Assembly (NCBI RefSeq): GCF_003610895.1
Contig: NZ_MCAS01000034.1
Location: 1 to 64,000, forward strand
From: Paraburkholderia fungorum
Lineage (GTDB): Bacteria > Pseudomonadota > Gammaproteobacteria > Burkholderiales > Burkholderiaceae
Direction of reading: 5' to 3'
DNA length: 64,000 bases
Below the pieces are notes generated by a model. It did no database searches. It worked only from the letters and a program-made list of their open reading frames with translations, and was not told the origin of the DNA. The position numbers were made by a program, and so were the translations under genes. Shown one piece after another: positions 27,157 through 35,097 of the stretch (position 1 is the first letter of the stretch; the number at the start of each line of letters is the position of its first letter).

Positions 27157-28269
27157 ATGAGTGACGCCATGCAAGCGCTTTTTTCCATTCTCTTCGTCGA
27201 TGACGACGAGATATCGCGCAGCCACTTCGCACGCGCAATCCGTGAGGATTACCGAGTGCATGTCGCTCAAGGCGTAGACGAAGCAGTGAGCGTACTGAGT
27301 GAGCACGCAGCAGAGATTGCCGTACTGGTGACCGATTTCCGCATGCCGGGGCGCCATGGTGGTGATCTGCTGCGTCAGGTAGCGCGGGAGTATCCGCAGA
27401 TCGTGCGGATACTGGTGACCGCCTATGCTGATAAGGACCTGCTGTTGCAGACGGTCAATACGGGTGATGTATTCCGCATTCTCGAAAAGCCGCTTCGGGT
27501 CGAAACGGTGCGTGAGGTCCTACGGCAGGCCACCGCGCGCTACACCGAACGGGAAACGCGCCAACAGCGCCTGCTGGCAATGGATGAGACGCTTGCTTTC
27601 CTCGCCCATGAACTGAATACGCCTTTGGCGACGATCTCGCTTTTTGCACGCGCCGTCGAAACCGACGTTGCCGAACAATACGATCCGGAGCGTCAAAGGG
27701 CGATCGGTCAGGCTGCGACCTCGATGCAGAACAATGCGCAATACTGTCTGACACTGATCTCATCTTTCTGGGCGGCCGTGCACAAGAATGGAGGTCAGCC
27801 GTTCGCCTCGGGCGTTGGAACGCGCAAGGTCAAGGCGGCACAATTGATCACAACCTTGCTCGACACCTATCCGTTTACCGCCTCGCAGGATGACTGGATA
27901 CAGGTCGACGTACAAGGGGATTTCGTCGTGCACTCAATGCCCAATTGCGTCGCACTCGTACTATCTTCGCTATTGTCCAACGCGTTGCGTGCGCTCGATG
28001 GTGCAACCGCGCCTTCGTTGCGCTTCGAGGTCGTGGACGCCCCCGAACCTGAGATCCGCATTCGCGACAACGGTCCGGGCATTGCGCCAGAGATCAAGGC
28101 GCGTCTGTTGCAGGACCCTGTCACGACCTACGCAGGGTCTGGCGGGCACGGCATGGGCATGATCTTTTGCAACCGCATCATGCAATCCTTAGGTGGACGC
28201 CTCGGGATCGAATCCACCCTGGGTTCGGGTACCACGGTAACGATGAGTTTTCCACGTTTCAGAAGCTGA
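27157..28269 (+). CDS. Response regulator with C-terminal histidine kinase domain (PhcR-like)
   Basis: Cytoplasmic signalling protein of 370 residues with no DNA-binding domain. The receiver domain is residues about 9-125, with acidic pair in FVDDDE, phospho-acceptor Asp60 in VLVTDFRMPG and Lys111 in ILEKPLR. A HisKA-like helix pair carries His151 in FLAHELNTPL, and an HATPase domain (about 250-370) has SNALRAL, IRDNGPGI and GGHGMGMI. This order (receiver then kinase) is that of Ralstonia PhcR and its relatives, which work with a CqsS/PhcS-type sensor. The convergent neighbour ends 35 bp away and is such a sensor. Start is uncertain among ATG 27157, ATG 27169 and GTG 27130. Confidence 0.88.
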   Translation: MSDAMQALFSILFVDDDEISRSHFARAIREDYRVHVAQGVDEAVSVLSEHAAEIAVLVTDFRMPGRHGGDLLRQVAREYPQIVRILVTAYADKDLLLQTVNTGDVFRILEKPLRVETVREVLRQATARYTERETRQQRLLAMDETLAFLAHELNTPLATISLFARAVETDVAEQYDPERQRAIGQAATSMQNNAQYCLTLISSFWAAVHKNGGQPFASGVGTRKVKAAQLITTLLDTYPFTASQDDWIQVDVQGDFVVHSMPNCVALVLSSLLSNALRALDGATAPSLRFEVVDAPEPEIRIRDNGPGIAPEIKARLLQDPVTTYAGSGGHGMGMIFCNRIMQSLGGRLGIESTLGSGTTVTMSFPRFRS

Positions 28270-28304
28270 ACACGCAGCGCCGATGCCGGGCAGTCACCCG
28301 ACGG

Positions 28305-30854
28305 CTACCCACCGCTCAGCACGTCCCGATGATCGCGACGTGCGTTCGCCGAAACGAAATACGTCTGGAGCGCGTCAGTTGAGCGCTCCCCCAGCATGCA
28401 AATCCATTCAAGCCATTCAGGCTCTGAAGGCCATTCGCCTCCAACCACTCGCGGATAGATCTGCCTCGTGAACTGGTACAGCGCCTTCGCGCCCATATTG
28501 CCGCTGATGCCAAGCAGGCGGTGCAATACATCGTGTGTCGATTCGAGGTCGCGTGCCGTCACACTGGCCGGGAGTCGCGCCACGAGCGAGCGGATCTGTT
28601 CAATGCCATTGAGAAACGACTGATCCAGCAAATCAAGCGTCGCCAGCTCTTCGAGATGTTTCTCGTCAAGCAGGCTGCTTTCTGCGACTGTCGCAAGCTT
28701 TCCGGTCGGACCAGGCGACGTTTGCGATAGATCCGCCTTCGCCGAAGCGTTCGACGCACGTTGCTGGGCAAACTGTCTTGCAAGCGAGGCATACAGGGAA
28801 CTGATCTGCACCGGTTTAATCATGACCTCGTTCATTCCCGCCGCGAGACATGCCTGTACGGCGTCCATATCGGACTGGCTGGTCAAGGCAATGATGGGGA
28901 CTTTGGCGTACGAGTCGGCACGATTGCGAATCAACGCCGTCACTTCCACGCCGCCCATGCCGGGCATATTCAGATCCATCACGATGGCATCAATGGCGGC
29001 GTTCTCCTCCAGCCCGGCCAGCACCGCCTGCCCATGTTCGGCCTCGACGACGCTCGCGCCGCATCGCTCCAGATAGCCTTTCGCAACCAGCCTGCTGTAG
29101 GTGTCGTCGTCTGCCACCAGGATCGTTTTGCCTGCGAACCCGTCGAATCTTTCGTTCAGGTGATGCCGGCTGCCGTTTTCGAAGAGCGTCTGCAGGGTGC
29201 TGATCAATTCCACCACACTGCAGGATTTGCTGATGAGTTCGTCCATGCCGGCTCGCCGTGCGAGGATGCGTGCCACATTGCTGGGCTCTACCGTATGGGC
29301 AACGATCAGAACGTTCCAGTTAGGATCCTGATGACCGGCGCGGATTTTTTCGCTGGTCGTGTAGCCGTCGAGAACCGGCATGTTGATGTCCATCAGCACA
29401 AGATCCCACGGTATTGCCTGTCGAAGCATGCGCAGCGCCGTCTCGCCGTTTGCGGCCTCATTTACGTCCGCACCCATCTTCGAGAGCGCGCGATGGATTC
29501 GCGCGCGTTGGCCGGCATCGTCGTCTACGATGAGAATGCGCTTCCCACTGAAAAATGGCGTGGCACGTTCAAAGATCCTGTGCTCATGGTCCAGGACTTC
29601 GCTTTCCTGAACGGCCGGAAATTGCAGCGTGAACTGCGTGAATTTCCCGACCTCCGAGCGGCAACTGATGGTGCCGCCGAAAGCGCGCATCGCGCGCTGA
29701 CAGTAGGCGAGCCCTAACCCTGTACCCGCCGAATTTCCCGCTGTGCGGAAGGGCTCAAACAGATGCGGCAGAATCTCGGGCGAGATTCCCGGACCTGTGT
29801 CATGAACGATAACGGACTGCCGGTCGATCGTGAGTGTGAGCGTTGCTAACGGATGCGTGGCAATGTGATGAAGTGCGTTCTTGATCAGATTGAACAGGGT
29901 GAAAAGATAGACGGTCTCGTCGACTTTGAAAGTGAAATCTTCCAGTACCGCGAGTCTGACCTTGCTGCGCTCCTTTTCATCGCCGAAGCCGTATTCGTCC
30001 AGCGCTTTACGCGTGGTGTTCGCCGCACTCAGATAGGCAAGGTAATCTGAGCGAATGGGTTTGGCGCTGACTTCGTCCAGTGTCATCGCGATAATGCGCA
30101 GGCCTCGTTCAATCGACAGTTGGCCGTGAGCGACTTGACGGTACAGCAGCGCTGCATGGTCGTGCGGCAAGGCCGGTGAGCGGTGGGATTCCGTGGTTGC
30201 AGGCAGCGCCTCTTCCACGCGATCCAGAACGTGTTTTAACTGGCTGAGAGGATTCCGCATTTCATGGGCGATCGAGCCTGCGAGGGCTTGCAAAGCCCGG
30301 TTTCGCTCGACAAAGATGCGCCCTTTGCTGATTGCATAGCTGAAAGCCATACTGCACAGCACGACGACGGGCAGCACGGCGAGATCCGACTGGTTGGCAG
30401 CGCTCAGAACGATCGGCGCCGGTGAGGTAGCCACCGCTGCCAGCGTGCCGGAAAAAATACCCACGCCTATGCAGGCCATCAGCAAAAGCGGGTTGTCGAT
30501 GCACAGCGCCATGATGAAAAGCATCATGACCTCGGTCATCATCCACATGGTGGAGAATGAATTTCTGATCGCAAGGAATGTGCAAACAAATGGCAGCACG
30601 TAGATCAGACAGCAATGCCAGTAGATCAGCAGGTATCTGTTAAACCGCGTGGGCCAACGCGCCTGAAAAATCAAGGGAATGCAGATGGCCGCCGCACTCA
30701 ACCGGAGGAACAGGTTGTCGTACGGCTGCGGCAGGACATAGGTCCAGACAACGTAGTAAATGGGGTGGCACAGGAGGCCCAGTATGCCTCCCCATCGAAT
30801 TGCAAGCCGGCTTCGTTCCAGCAAATCCCGCATACTCTCGCGCGGCATCACCAT
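28305..30854 (-). CDS. CqsS/PhcS-like membrane sensor hybrid histidine kinase
   Basis: Inner-membrane hybrid kinase of 849 residues. Order: N-terminal multi-helix sensor (about 20-175), HisKA with His197 in GSIAHEMRNPLSQLK, HATPase (N326 in FNLIKNAL, DTGPGIS), receiver 1 (438-555, Asp489 in LMDINMP), receiver 2 (576-695, Asp627 in VMDLNMP), and an Hpt domain (730-835, His778 in VLHRLLGISGNMGA). From memory, the membrane part resembles Vibrio CqsS closely: WGGILGLLCHPIYYVVWTYVLPQPYDN against GMLGFPAYYFIWEYWFPQSYEN. GGAGG sits just before ATG 30854; ATG 30848 is the alternative. It begins 17 bp after the acyl-ACP-reductase-like gene. The ligand is unknown. Confidence 0.9.
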   Translation of the reverse strand: MVMPRESMRDLLERSRLAIRWGGILGLLCHPIYYVVWTYVLPQPYDNLFLRLSAAAICIPLIFQARWPTRFNRYLLIYWHCCLIYVLPFVCTFLAIRNSFSTMWMMTEVMMLFIMALCIDNPLLLMACIGVGIFSGTLAAVATSPAPIVLSAANQSDLAVLPVVVLCSMAFSYAISKGRIFVERNRALQALAGSIAHEMRNPLSQLKHVLDRVEEALPATTESHRSPALPHDHAALLYRQVAHGQLSIERGLRIIAMTLDEVSAKPIRSDYLAYLSAANTTRKALDEYGFGDEKERSKVRLAVLEDFTFKVDETVYLFTLFNLIKNALHHIATHPLATLTLTIDRQSVIVHDTGPGISPEILPHLFEPFRTAGNSAGTGLGLAYCQRAMRAFGGTISCRSEVGKFTQFTLQFPAVQESEVLDHEHRIFERATPFFSGKRILIVDDDAGQRARIHRALSKMGADVNEAANGETALRMLRQAIPWDLVLMDINMPVLDGYTTSEKIRAGHQDPNWNVLIVAHTVEPSNVARILARRAGMDELISKSCSVVELISTLQTLFENGSRHHLNERFDGFAGKTILVADDDTYSRLVAKGYLERCGASVVEAEHGQAVLAGLEENAAIDAIVMDLNMPGMGGVEVTALIRNRADSYAKVPIIALTSQSDMDAVQACLAAGMNEVMIKPVQISSLYASLARQFAQQRASNASAKADLSQTSPGPTGKLATVAESSLLDEKHLEELATLDLLDQSFLNGIEQIRSLVARLPASVTARDLESTHDVLHRLLGISGNMGAKALYQFTRQIYPRVVGGEWPSEPEWLEWICMLGERSTDALQTYFVSANARRDHRDVLSGG

Positions 30855-30871
30855 CTGGCCTCCAATGACGT

Positions 30872-32098
30872 TCACGACCCCATCAGTTCGTGTTTGCCAC
30901 GACGTTGGGTATTTGGGGCGATTGTCGAACCGTCTTTGCCGTGAAAAGGTCCGACCGAAAAACCGTACTTCTTCAAAAGACCGTGCGTATATGAAACGGA
31001 CCATACAGGAGGGCTGCCGATGATGAAATCGGAAACAATGCCTTCCTGCCAGGCTGCGTAGCCTTCGGCGAAACAGGTGTAGCAATCGCGGGTGGTCGGC
31101 AGTCTGAACGGAAACACGGTGTTGAGTCCGGCCGGGCCACGCGCGAAGCACTCAATATATAGCGTGTGAGCCCGTGATGCGAGTTCAGCCTCGACGCTCG
31201 CCGCCCGGGGATGAGAATCGTCAATCCAGAACTGCGCCCGCTTGAGGTCAGAAGCTGTCAGGTAGGGAACGCTGGTACTGCTGGCGAGGATTGCACCGTC
31301 GAACTGCGGCAACGGCGTGTTCGGACTGAATGTGTGTACCGAGACCCGGGTGCGTCCCAGCAGATCGGTTGCCAGCAGTTCCTTTGCTTGCTCCGCGAGC
31401 AGGTTCACCTTGTCCGGTAGATCGATCAGAACAAGTTCCTTCGGTGCATCTTTGTAAAGCAGGTATTTAGCCACCGTGGTGCCGAGCCGGCCAGCAGCCC
31501 CGAATAGAGCGAGCTTCGTCTCGCCGAATTCGACGGCAAGTTCGTTGCAGCAGTGGATGGCCCAGTCTTTCAGCATCGCTGCGGTGGCGGCATGGCCCGT
31601 GGTGATATAGGGCGGCTTTGTATGCCGGGGCAGTGCGCCATACTTGCAGGCGTAGGGCGTGGAGGCGCCCATCGCCACCATGCTCAATCCCGCCTGCCTT
31701 GCCAGTTCCAGTGCCGGAAAAAATTGCGTCTCCCGGAATCGCTTGATACCGCGCGGGCTCCCGAGCCACAACTCGAGGGGAACTGGACAGGCAATATTGG
31801 CCCCTATGACCTGGGATCCCGAATAGATAGGCGAAGCAATAAAAGGCTTTGCGTTCCAAAGTTCTTCTTCGAATGACGCATGTCTGTGTTTCACATTGTG
31901 AAAAGAAAATGAAAGCGTATCCCAGTCCGTCGCGTGAAATAGAAATCCGATGCCGCCTTGGCCGGCGGGCAGGTTGTCCCGTATTTCCTCGGGATGAATA
32001 GTGTGTTTGAGCGTCAAGGGCGCATTGCTGGAGGGCAGGCCTGGATTGGCCTGCTCATCGAAACTGGTCGAGATTTCCCTGTGAAGATACGTTCTCAT
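30872..32098 (-). CDS. Acyl-ACP reductase-like (aldehyde-forming) oxidoreductase, candidate signal synthase
   Basis: Protein of 408 residues. Rossmann motif GAAGRLG at 200-206. From memory it resembles cyanobacterial acyl-ACP reductase (AAR) over its C-terminal two thirds: MVAMGAST near 140 against the AAR block SALGGFTS, YITTGHAATAAM against RFTTGNTHTAYV, and TCFAEGYAAW against ACFAEAMLLEFEG. Cys342 falls on the acylated catalytic Cys of AAR (Cys294 in Synechococcus). AAR reduces acyl-ACP to fatty aldehyde with NADPH. About 100 N-terminal residues have no AAR equivalent that I can place. ATG 32098 is preceded by AGAGGAAAA; the longer open frame to 32362 is rejected. It is followed after 17 bp by the CqsS-like sensor gene, so it is probably the signal synthase. 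Confidence 0.78.
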   Translation of the reverse strand: MRTYLHREISTSFDEQANPGLPSSNAPLTLKHTIHPEEIRDNLPAGQGGIGFLFHATDWDTLSFSFHNVKHRHASFEEELWNAKPFIASPIYSGSQVIGANIACPVPLELWLGSPRGIKRFRETQFFPALELARQAGLSMVAMGASTPYACKYGALPRHTKPPYITTGHAATAAMLKDWAIHCCNELAVEFGETKLALFGAAGRLGTTVAKYLLYKDAPKELVLIDLPDKVNLLAEQAKELLATDLLGRTRVSVHTFSPNTPLPQFDGAILASSTSVPYLTASDLKRAQFWIDDSHPRAASVEAELASRAHTLYIECFARGPAGLNTVFPFRLPTTRDCYTCFAEGYAAWQEGIVSDFIIGSPPVWSVSYTHGLLKKYGFSVGPFHGKDGSTIAPNTQRRGKHELMGS

Positions 32099-32156
32099 TT
32101 GTTTTCCTCTAGGTTGGACTAACGCTGAATGGCCAGCGCAGCGTCGCAAGTCAGGA

Positions 32157-32175
32157 TTGACCGACGATCCGTCAA
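32157..32175. promoter_or_regulatory. Short inverted repeat TTGAC-N9-GTCAA upstream of the acyl reductase gene
   Basis: TTGAC at 32157-32161 and GTCAA at 32171-32175 form a small dyad about 60 bp upstream of the acyl-reductase start on the minus strand. Read on that strand, TTGACG here could also be a -35 element. Support is weak; it is recorded because it is the only clear symmetry in the promoter region. Confidence 0.3.
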
Positions 32176-32499
32176 CTCTAGAGAAATCCGGGACAGTGTG
32201 TCCGTCTGTTCGGTCGCATCGCAAAGGTTGCGCGATTAGCCGGAAACAGTTGTTGGGACATAAGCGGGGTGCTGCCACGAGGCCTGCGTCGATAACACTT
32301 AGGGTATCGAACGTGCCGGCAGGAGAAGTTGCCTTATCGGGCGAGTGCGACGTTGGAACCATGCCGGTGAGTTAACTGGCTGGACCGCACCGCATGCGAG
32401 CAGCAGGCAATGGAAGAACCAGCATCGTCCACATCGTAGTGCTCTGTTCCGGCGAGGATCGCGGCGTCCAATCACGTCCGCATTGTTACTCCTGACCCT

Positions 32500-32670
32500 G
32501 CCGCTTACCGGCACCGCGCACAACCGGCGCGCACGTAGTGAGGAATCCTCCTGTTTCGCGATGCGGATGGCCACGTCGAGCCCGTTGGCCACCACATCGA
32601 CCAGATGATCGCTGAGCGACAGGTCAACGCCGACATCCAGGTAGCGGTCGAGGACGTTCCTTCGAGTATT
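32500..32670 (-). pseudogene. Remnant of a LysR effector-binding domain
   Basis: On the minus strand one frame reads LDRYLDVGVDLSLSDHLVDVVANGLDVAIRI followed by DSSLRARRLCAVP, which is the conserved middle of LysR effector domains (compare DRYPEVQVELSLSDRFVDL in the intact LysR at 6273). The HTH half is missing and the frame loses similarity after the LRARRL block. The rest of the interval 32099-32774 contains no intact gene. The remnant is divergent from the SnoaL-like gene, so it is probably the decayed regulator of that gene. Confidence 0.7.
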
Positions 32671-32774
32671 GCAGCAAGAAACGGGGGGCCGCTGACTGTC
32701 CGCGCGAATATTGTTCACGCAGGGAGGGGCGATCGTGCATCTCTCTTTCAACCACAGTCAATGAGGAATTCACC

Positions 32775-33224
32775 ATGTCCAAGGAAGATGACAACAAGGC
32801 CATCGTGGGCCGATGGTTCACCCACTTCTGGGGCGAGACCTGCAACCTTGAAATCGTCGACGAGCTTGCCGCCCCCGACATGCTTCTGCGCTACTCGCTG
32901 CACGAGCCGCGCCGGGGCCGCGAGGACATCAAGGCCTTCATGACCGATTTCCGCGAAGCATTCCCGGATCTCAACTTCTGGGGCGCCGCCGATCTCATCG
33001 CCGAAGGGGACTATGTAGTGGGTCGTTGGGAAGGTGGCGGCACGCATACCGGTCCGGCGTTCAGCGATTTCCTCGTTGGATCGTTGCCGGCTGCAACCGG
33101 ACGAAAAATGCGCTTCACCGGCACGACAGTGCTCAAGCTAAAAGACGGCAAGATCGTTGAAGAAATCGGCCTGGATGACGGCGTGACTGCTCTGCAGCAA
33201 CTCGGACTCCTCAAGGCAGCGTGA
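32775..33224 (+). CDS. SnoaL-like/ester-cyclase family protein
   Basis: NTF2-fold protein of 149 residues. The N-terminal helix NKAIVGRWFTHFWGETCNLEIVDELAAPDM and the LRYSLHEPRRGREDIKAFM block fit SnoaL-like polyketide cyclase and ester cyclase families. GAGGAATT precedes the ATG. No signal peptide. The divergent regulator appears decayed (LysR remnant at 32500-32670). Function beyond binding a small hydrophobic molecule cannot be inferred. Confidence 0.85.
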   Translation: MSKEDDNKAIVGRWFTHFWGETCNLEIVDELAAPDMLLRYSLHEPRRGREDIKAFMTDFREAFPDLNFWGAADLIAEGDYVVGRWEGGGTHTGPAFSDFLVGSLPAATGRKMRFTGTTVLKLKDGKIVEEIGLDDGVTALQQLGLLKAA

Positions 33225-33276
33225 TCGAAGGTGCGGTGCGTCCGACATGCTCGGGCAACGCCGTTTGCATCTGACG

Positions 33277-33311
33277 CTACAACGGGCCGGCTACACCTGG
33301 GCCCGTTGTAG
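33277..33311. terminator. Perfect 12-bp hairpin between convergent SnoaL-like and LysR genes
   Basis: CTACAACGGGCC (33277-33288) pairs exactly with GGCCCGTTGTAG (33300-33311) around an 11-base loop. It lies 52 bp after the SnoaL-like stop and 108 bp from the end of the convergent LysR gene. There is no T-run on either side. Probable bidirectional transcript end or RNA stabiliser. Confidence 0.5.
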
Positions 33312-33419
33312 TGTGCGGCGCCAACCGCGAAGATCAATTCCGGGGGAGCAGTTATTCGCGGCGACAGCGCTGGCCGTCGCCCCCGCTCCAGATTCGATGC
33401 ATGGGTAGCACCGCGTGCT

Positions 33420-34325
33420 TCAGCGATAGTCGATCGAGGTTGATGCCACGGCATCGCGTTCTGCCTTCAGCAGATCGATGAAGCGCGCCGTGAGGCTATC
33501 AGGTGGCCTCCCGCCCGGCCGGGTCAGCATCGTCTCAATCGGCAAGCGAGGCTGAAAAGGCCGCAGCACGATGGGCAAACCGGTCAGTTCGCGAGCCGGC
33601 AACGGATCGACAATGGCGAGTCCCAGTCCTTCAGCCACGAGGCCGCAGCGCGCTGCGGTGTACTGCGCCATCAGCGCAAAGCGTGGCTCAATACCCGCCT
33701 GTGCAAATGACTCCTCAATCGCGCGCTGGAAAACACCCGGGGCACCCGCAATCAAAGGGATACCCGCAAGATCGGCCACGGAGATGGTTCGTTTGCGCGC
33801 CAGCGCGTGCCGCCTCGGCAGCGCACAGACCGCGTCGATGGTGAGGAAAGATTCGCACTCGACGCCGGCATAACCGGCGCGCGGCCGCACGAGGCCAATG
33901 TCGCACTGGCCGCTCATTACCCATGACCAGATGGTGTCGGGGCCCGGCACGTGAAGCGAGACACGCACCCCCGGACTTGCCAAACCTAACTGCCGGATGA
34001 CGCGTGGCACGAACCGGGAGGCTAGCGATGGCTGACACGCCACACGCAACAAGCCGGTTCCTATCTCCCGTATCTGGCGGCCCGCCTGCCGAAGCTGATC
34101 GAGCCCGGCGTAGGTCCGCTCGACTTCGCGCGAGAAGGCTTCTCCCTCCCTGGTCGGCAATGCGCTTCCATGCCCTCGTACGAACAGTGCAAAGCCAAGG
34201 TCCGCTTCGAGCTGCGCAATCGCGCGACTGACATGAGGCTGGCCGATGCCAAGTGCATCCGCCGCTCGCGTCATGCCGCCGTGACGCATCACGGCACGAA
34301 ACAGGTCGATATGAGCCGGGTTCAT
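33420..34325 (-). CDS. LysR-family transcriptional regulator
   Basis: Regulator of 301 residues. HTH (about residues 1-60, LFRAVMRHGGMTRAADALGIGQPHVSRAIAQLE) and effector domain (LRVACQPSLASRFVPRVIR onward). Of the two adjacent ATG codons at 34328 and 34325, the second has the better spacing from GAGG. It diverges from the DUF606 transporter gene 110 bp away, which is its most likely target. Similar regulators with the HIDLFRAVMRHG start control amino-acid or opine catabolism; that is only suggestive. Confidence 0.92.
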   Translation of the reverse strand: MNPAHIDLFRAVMRHGGMTRAADALGIGQPHVSRAIAQLEADLGFALFVRGHGSALPTREGEAFSREVERTYAGLDQLRQAGRQIREIGTGLLRVACQPSLASRFVPRVIRQLGLASPGVRVSLHVPGPDTIWSWVMSGQCDIGLVRPRAGYAGVECESFLTIDAVCALPRRHALARKRTISVADLAGIPLIAGAPGVFQRAIEESFAQAGIEPRFALMAQYTAARCGLVAEGLGLAIVDPLPARELTGLPIVLRPFQPRLPIETMLTRPGGRPPDSLTARFIDLLKAERDAVASTSIDYR

Positions 34326-34435
34326 CATGCCTCATTTGCATGGATACGGTGATTTGCAGCATTTGACAGCATGGACCGGCGTGCCGTCAAATCGTAGTGA
34401 CGGATCCACATGGGACCCGAGCAAGGTAATCGTCG

Positions 34436-34882
34436 ATGCCTAACGTGCTCTTCTTTTCGATTCTCGCCATCCTGAGCGGGGTCAGCGTCGCCATCCAGCA
34501 GGTGCTGAACGCAAACCTGCGCATGGCGCTGGACTCGGCCGCATGGTCGGGCTTTGTGAGCTACTTTGTGGGAGTCGCCTGCATGGCGCTGCTCGCGCTG
34601 GTTCTGCGCGATCCGATTCCCGCCGTTGCCGTAACGGGGCGCGTTCCCTGGTGGGCGTTCAGCGGCGGACTGTTCGGCGCAACCTTCATCGCCCTTGCGA
34701 TTTTCCTGATCCCCAAGCTCGGGGCTGCGAGCTTTATCGTCCTGCTTGTTACCGGGCAGATGCTCGCATCGGTGATGGTCGACCATTTCGGATGGTTTGG
34801 CCTCCCCGAACACCCGATCGATCTGCCTCGACTCGTTGGGGCTACGCTTTTGATTGGGGGCTGTGTCCTCATCCGGCGGTAG
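34436..34882 (+). CDS. DMT-superfamily transporter (DUF606/YdcZ)
   Basis: Inner-membrane protein of 148 residues with about five hydrophobic helices, beginning FFSILAILSGVSVAIQQVLNANLR, the typical DUF606 start with conserved Q and N residues. Half-size members of this drug/metabolite group act as dimers or pairs. It is divergent from the LysR gene at 33420. No second DUF606 gene follows; only the short repeat-containing frame at 34891 does. Confidence 0.9.
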   Translation: MPNVLFFSILAILSGVSVAIQQVLNANLRMALDSAAWSGFVSYFVGVACMALLALVLRDPIPAVAVTGRVPWWAFSGGLFGATFIALAIFLIPKLGAASFIVLLVTGQMLASVMVDHFGWFGLPEHPIDLPRLVGATLLIGGCVLIRR

Positions 34883-34890
34883 AGAGCACC

Positions 34891-35019
34891 ATGAATCGAC
34901 ACCAACGCTATGACGCGCACGGGCTGCTTGCCCTGATCTGCGCACAAGGCGCACCAAGCGCACCAAGCGCACCAAGCGCACCAAGTTCACCAAAGCACCT
35001 GTTCGAGGAGGCGCAATGA
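34891..35019 (+). CDS. Short unrecognised ORF with Ala-Pro-Ser repeats
   Basis: A 42-residue frame starting MNRHQRYDAHGLLALI, then AQGAPSAPSAPSAPSSP, ending HLFEEAQ. It begins 8 bp after the DUF606 stop. Its stop overlaps a second ATG (ATGA at 35016-35019) that opens a 12-codon frame ending at 35054, so this may be the decayed start of a lost gene. The APS run is encoded by the 9-bp tandem repeat. No homologue recognised; whether it is translated is unclear. Confidence 0.35.
   Translation: MNRHQRYDAHGLLALICAQGAPSAPSAPSAPSSPKHLFEEAQ
34951..34986 (+). repeat. Four tandem 9-bp repeats GCACCAAGC
   Basis: Exact copies at 34951, 34960 and 34969 and a near copy (last base T) at 34978, followed by a degenerate TCACCAAAG. 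The period of nine keeps the frame and encodes Ala-Pro-Ser units. Such runs change copy number by slippage. Confidence 0.9.
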
Positions 35020-35097
35020 CCGACGCTCAGGCACGTCCGTCCTTCATCGGCTAGCGGCTGCCAGGCCCTCCGGAAACGCAAAACCGTCGTCAGCCCA

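Noticed and set aside
26970..27164. Small plus-strand frame of 64 codons before the PhcR-like gene
   Set aside because: GTG start without ribosome site, Cys- and His-rich without a known pattern, and it overlaps the next gene's start. Treated as the intergenic region.
28305..32098. Presence of a CqsA or PhcB homologue in the signalling block
   Set aside because: No PLP-lysine motif or SAM-binding motif is present in any gene of the block. The only adjacent enzyme is AAR-like.
32099..32362. N-terminal extension of the acyl-reductase frame to 32362
   Set aside because: ATG 32098 has a good ribosome site (AGAGGAAAA) and the extension has no protein-like character.
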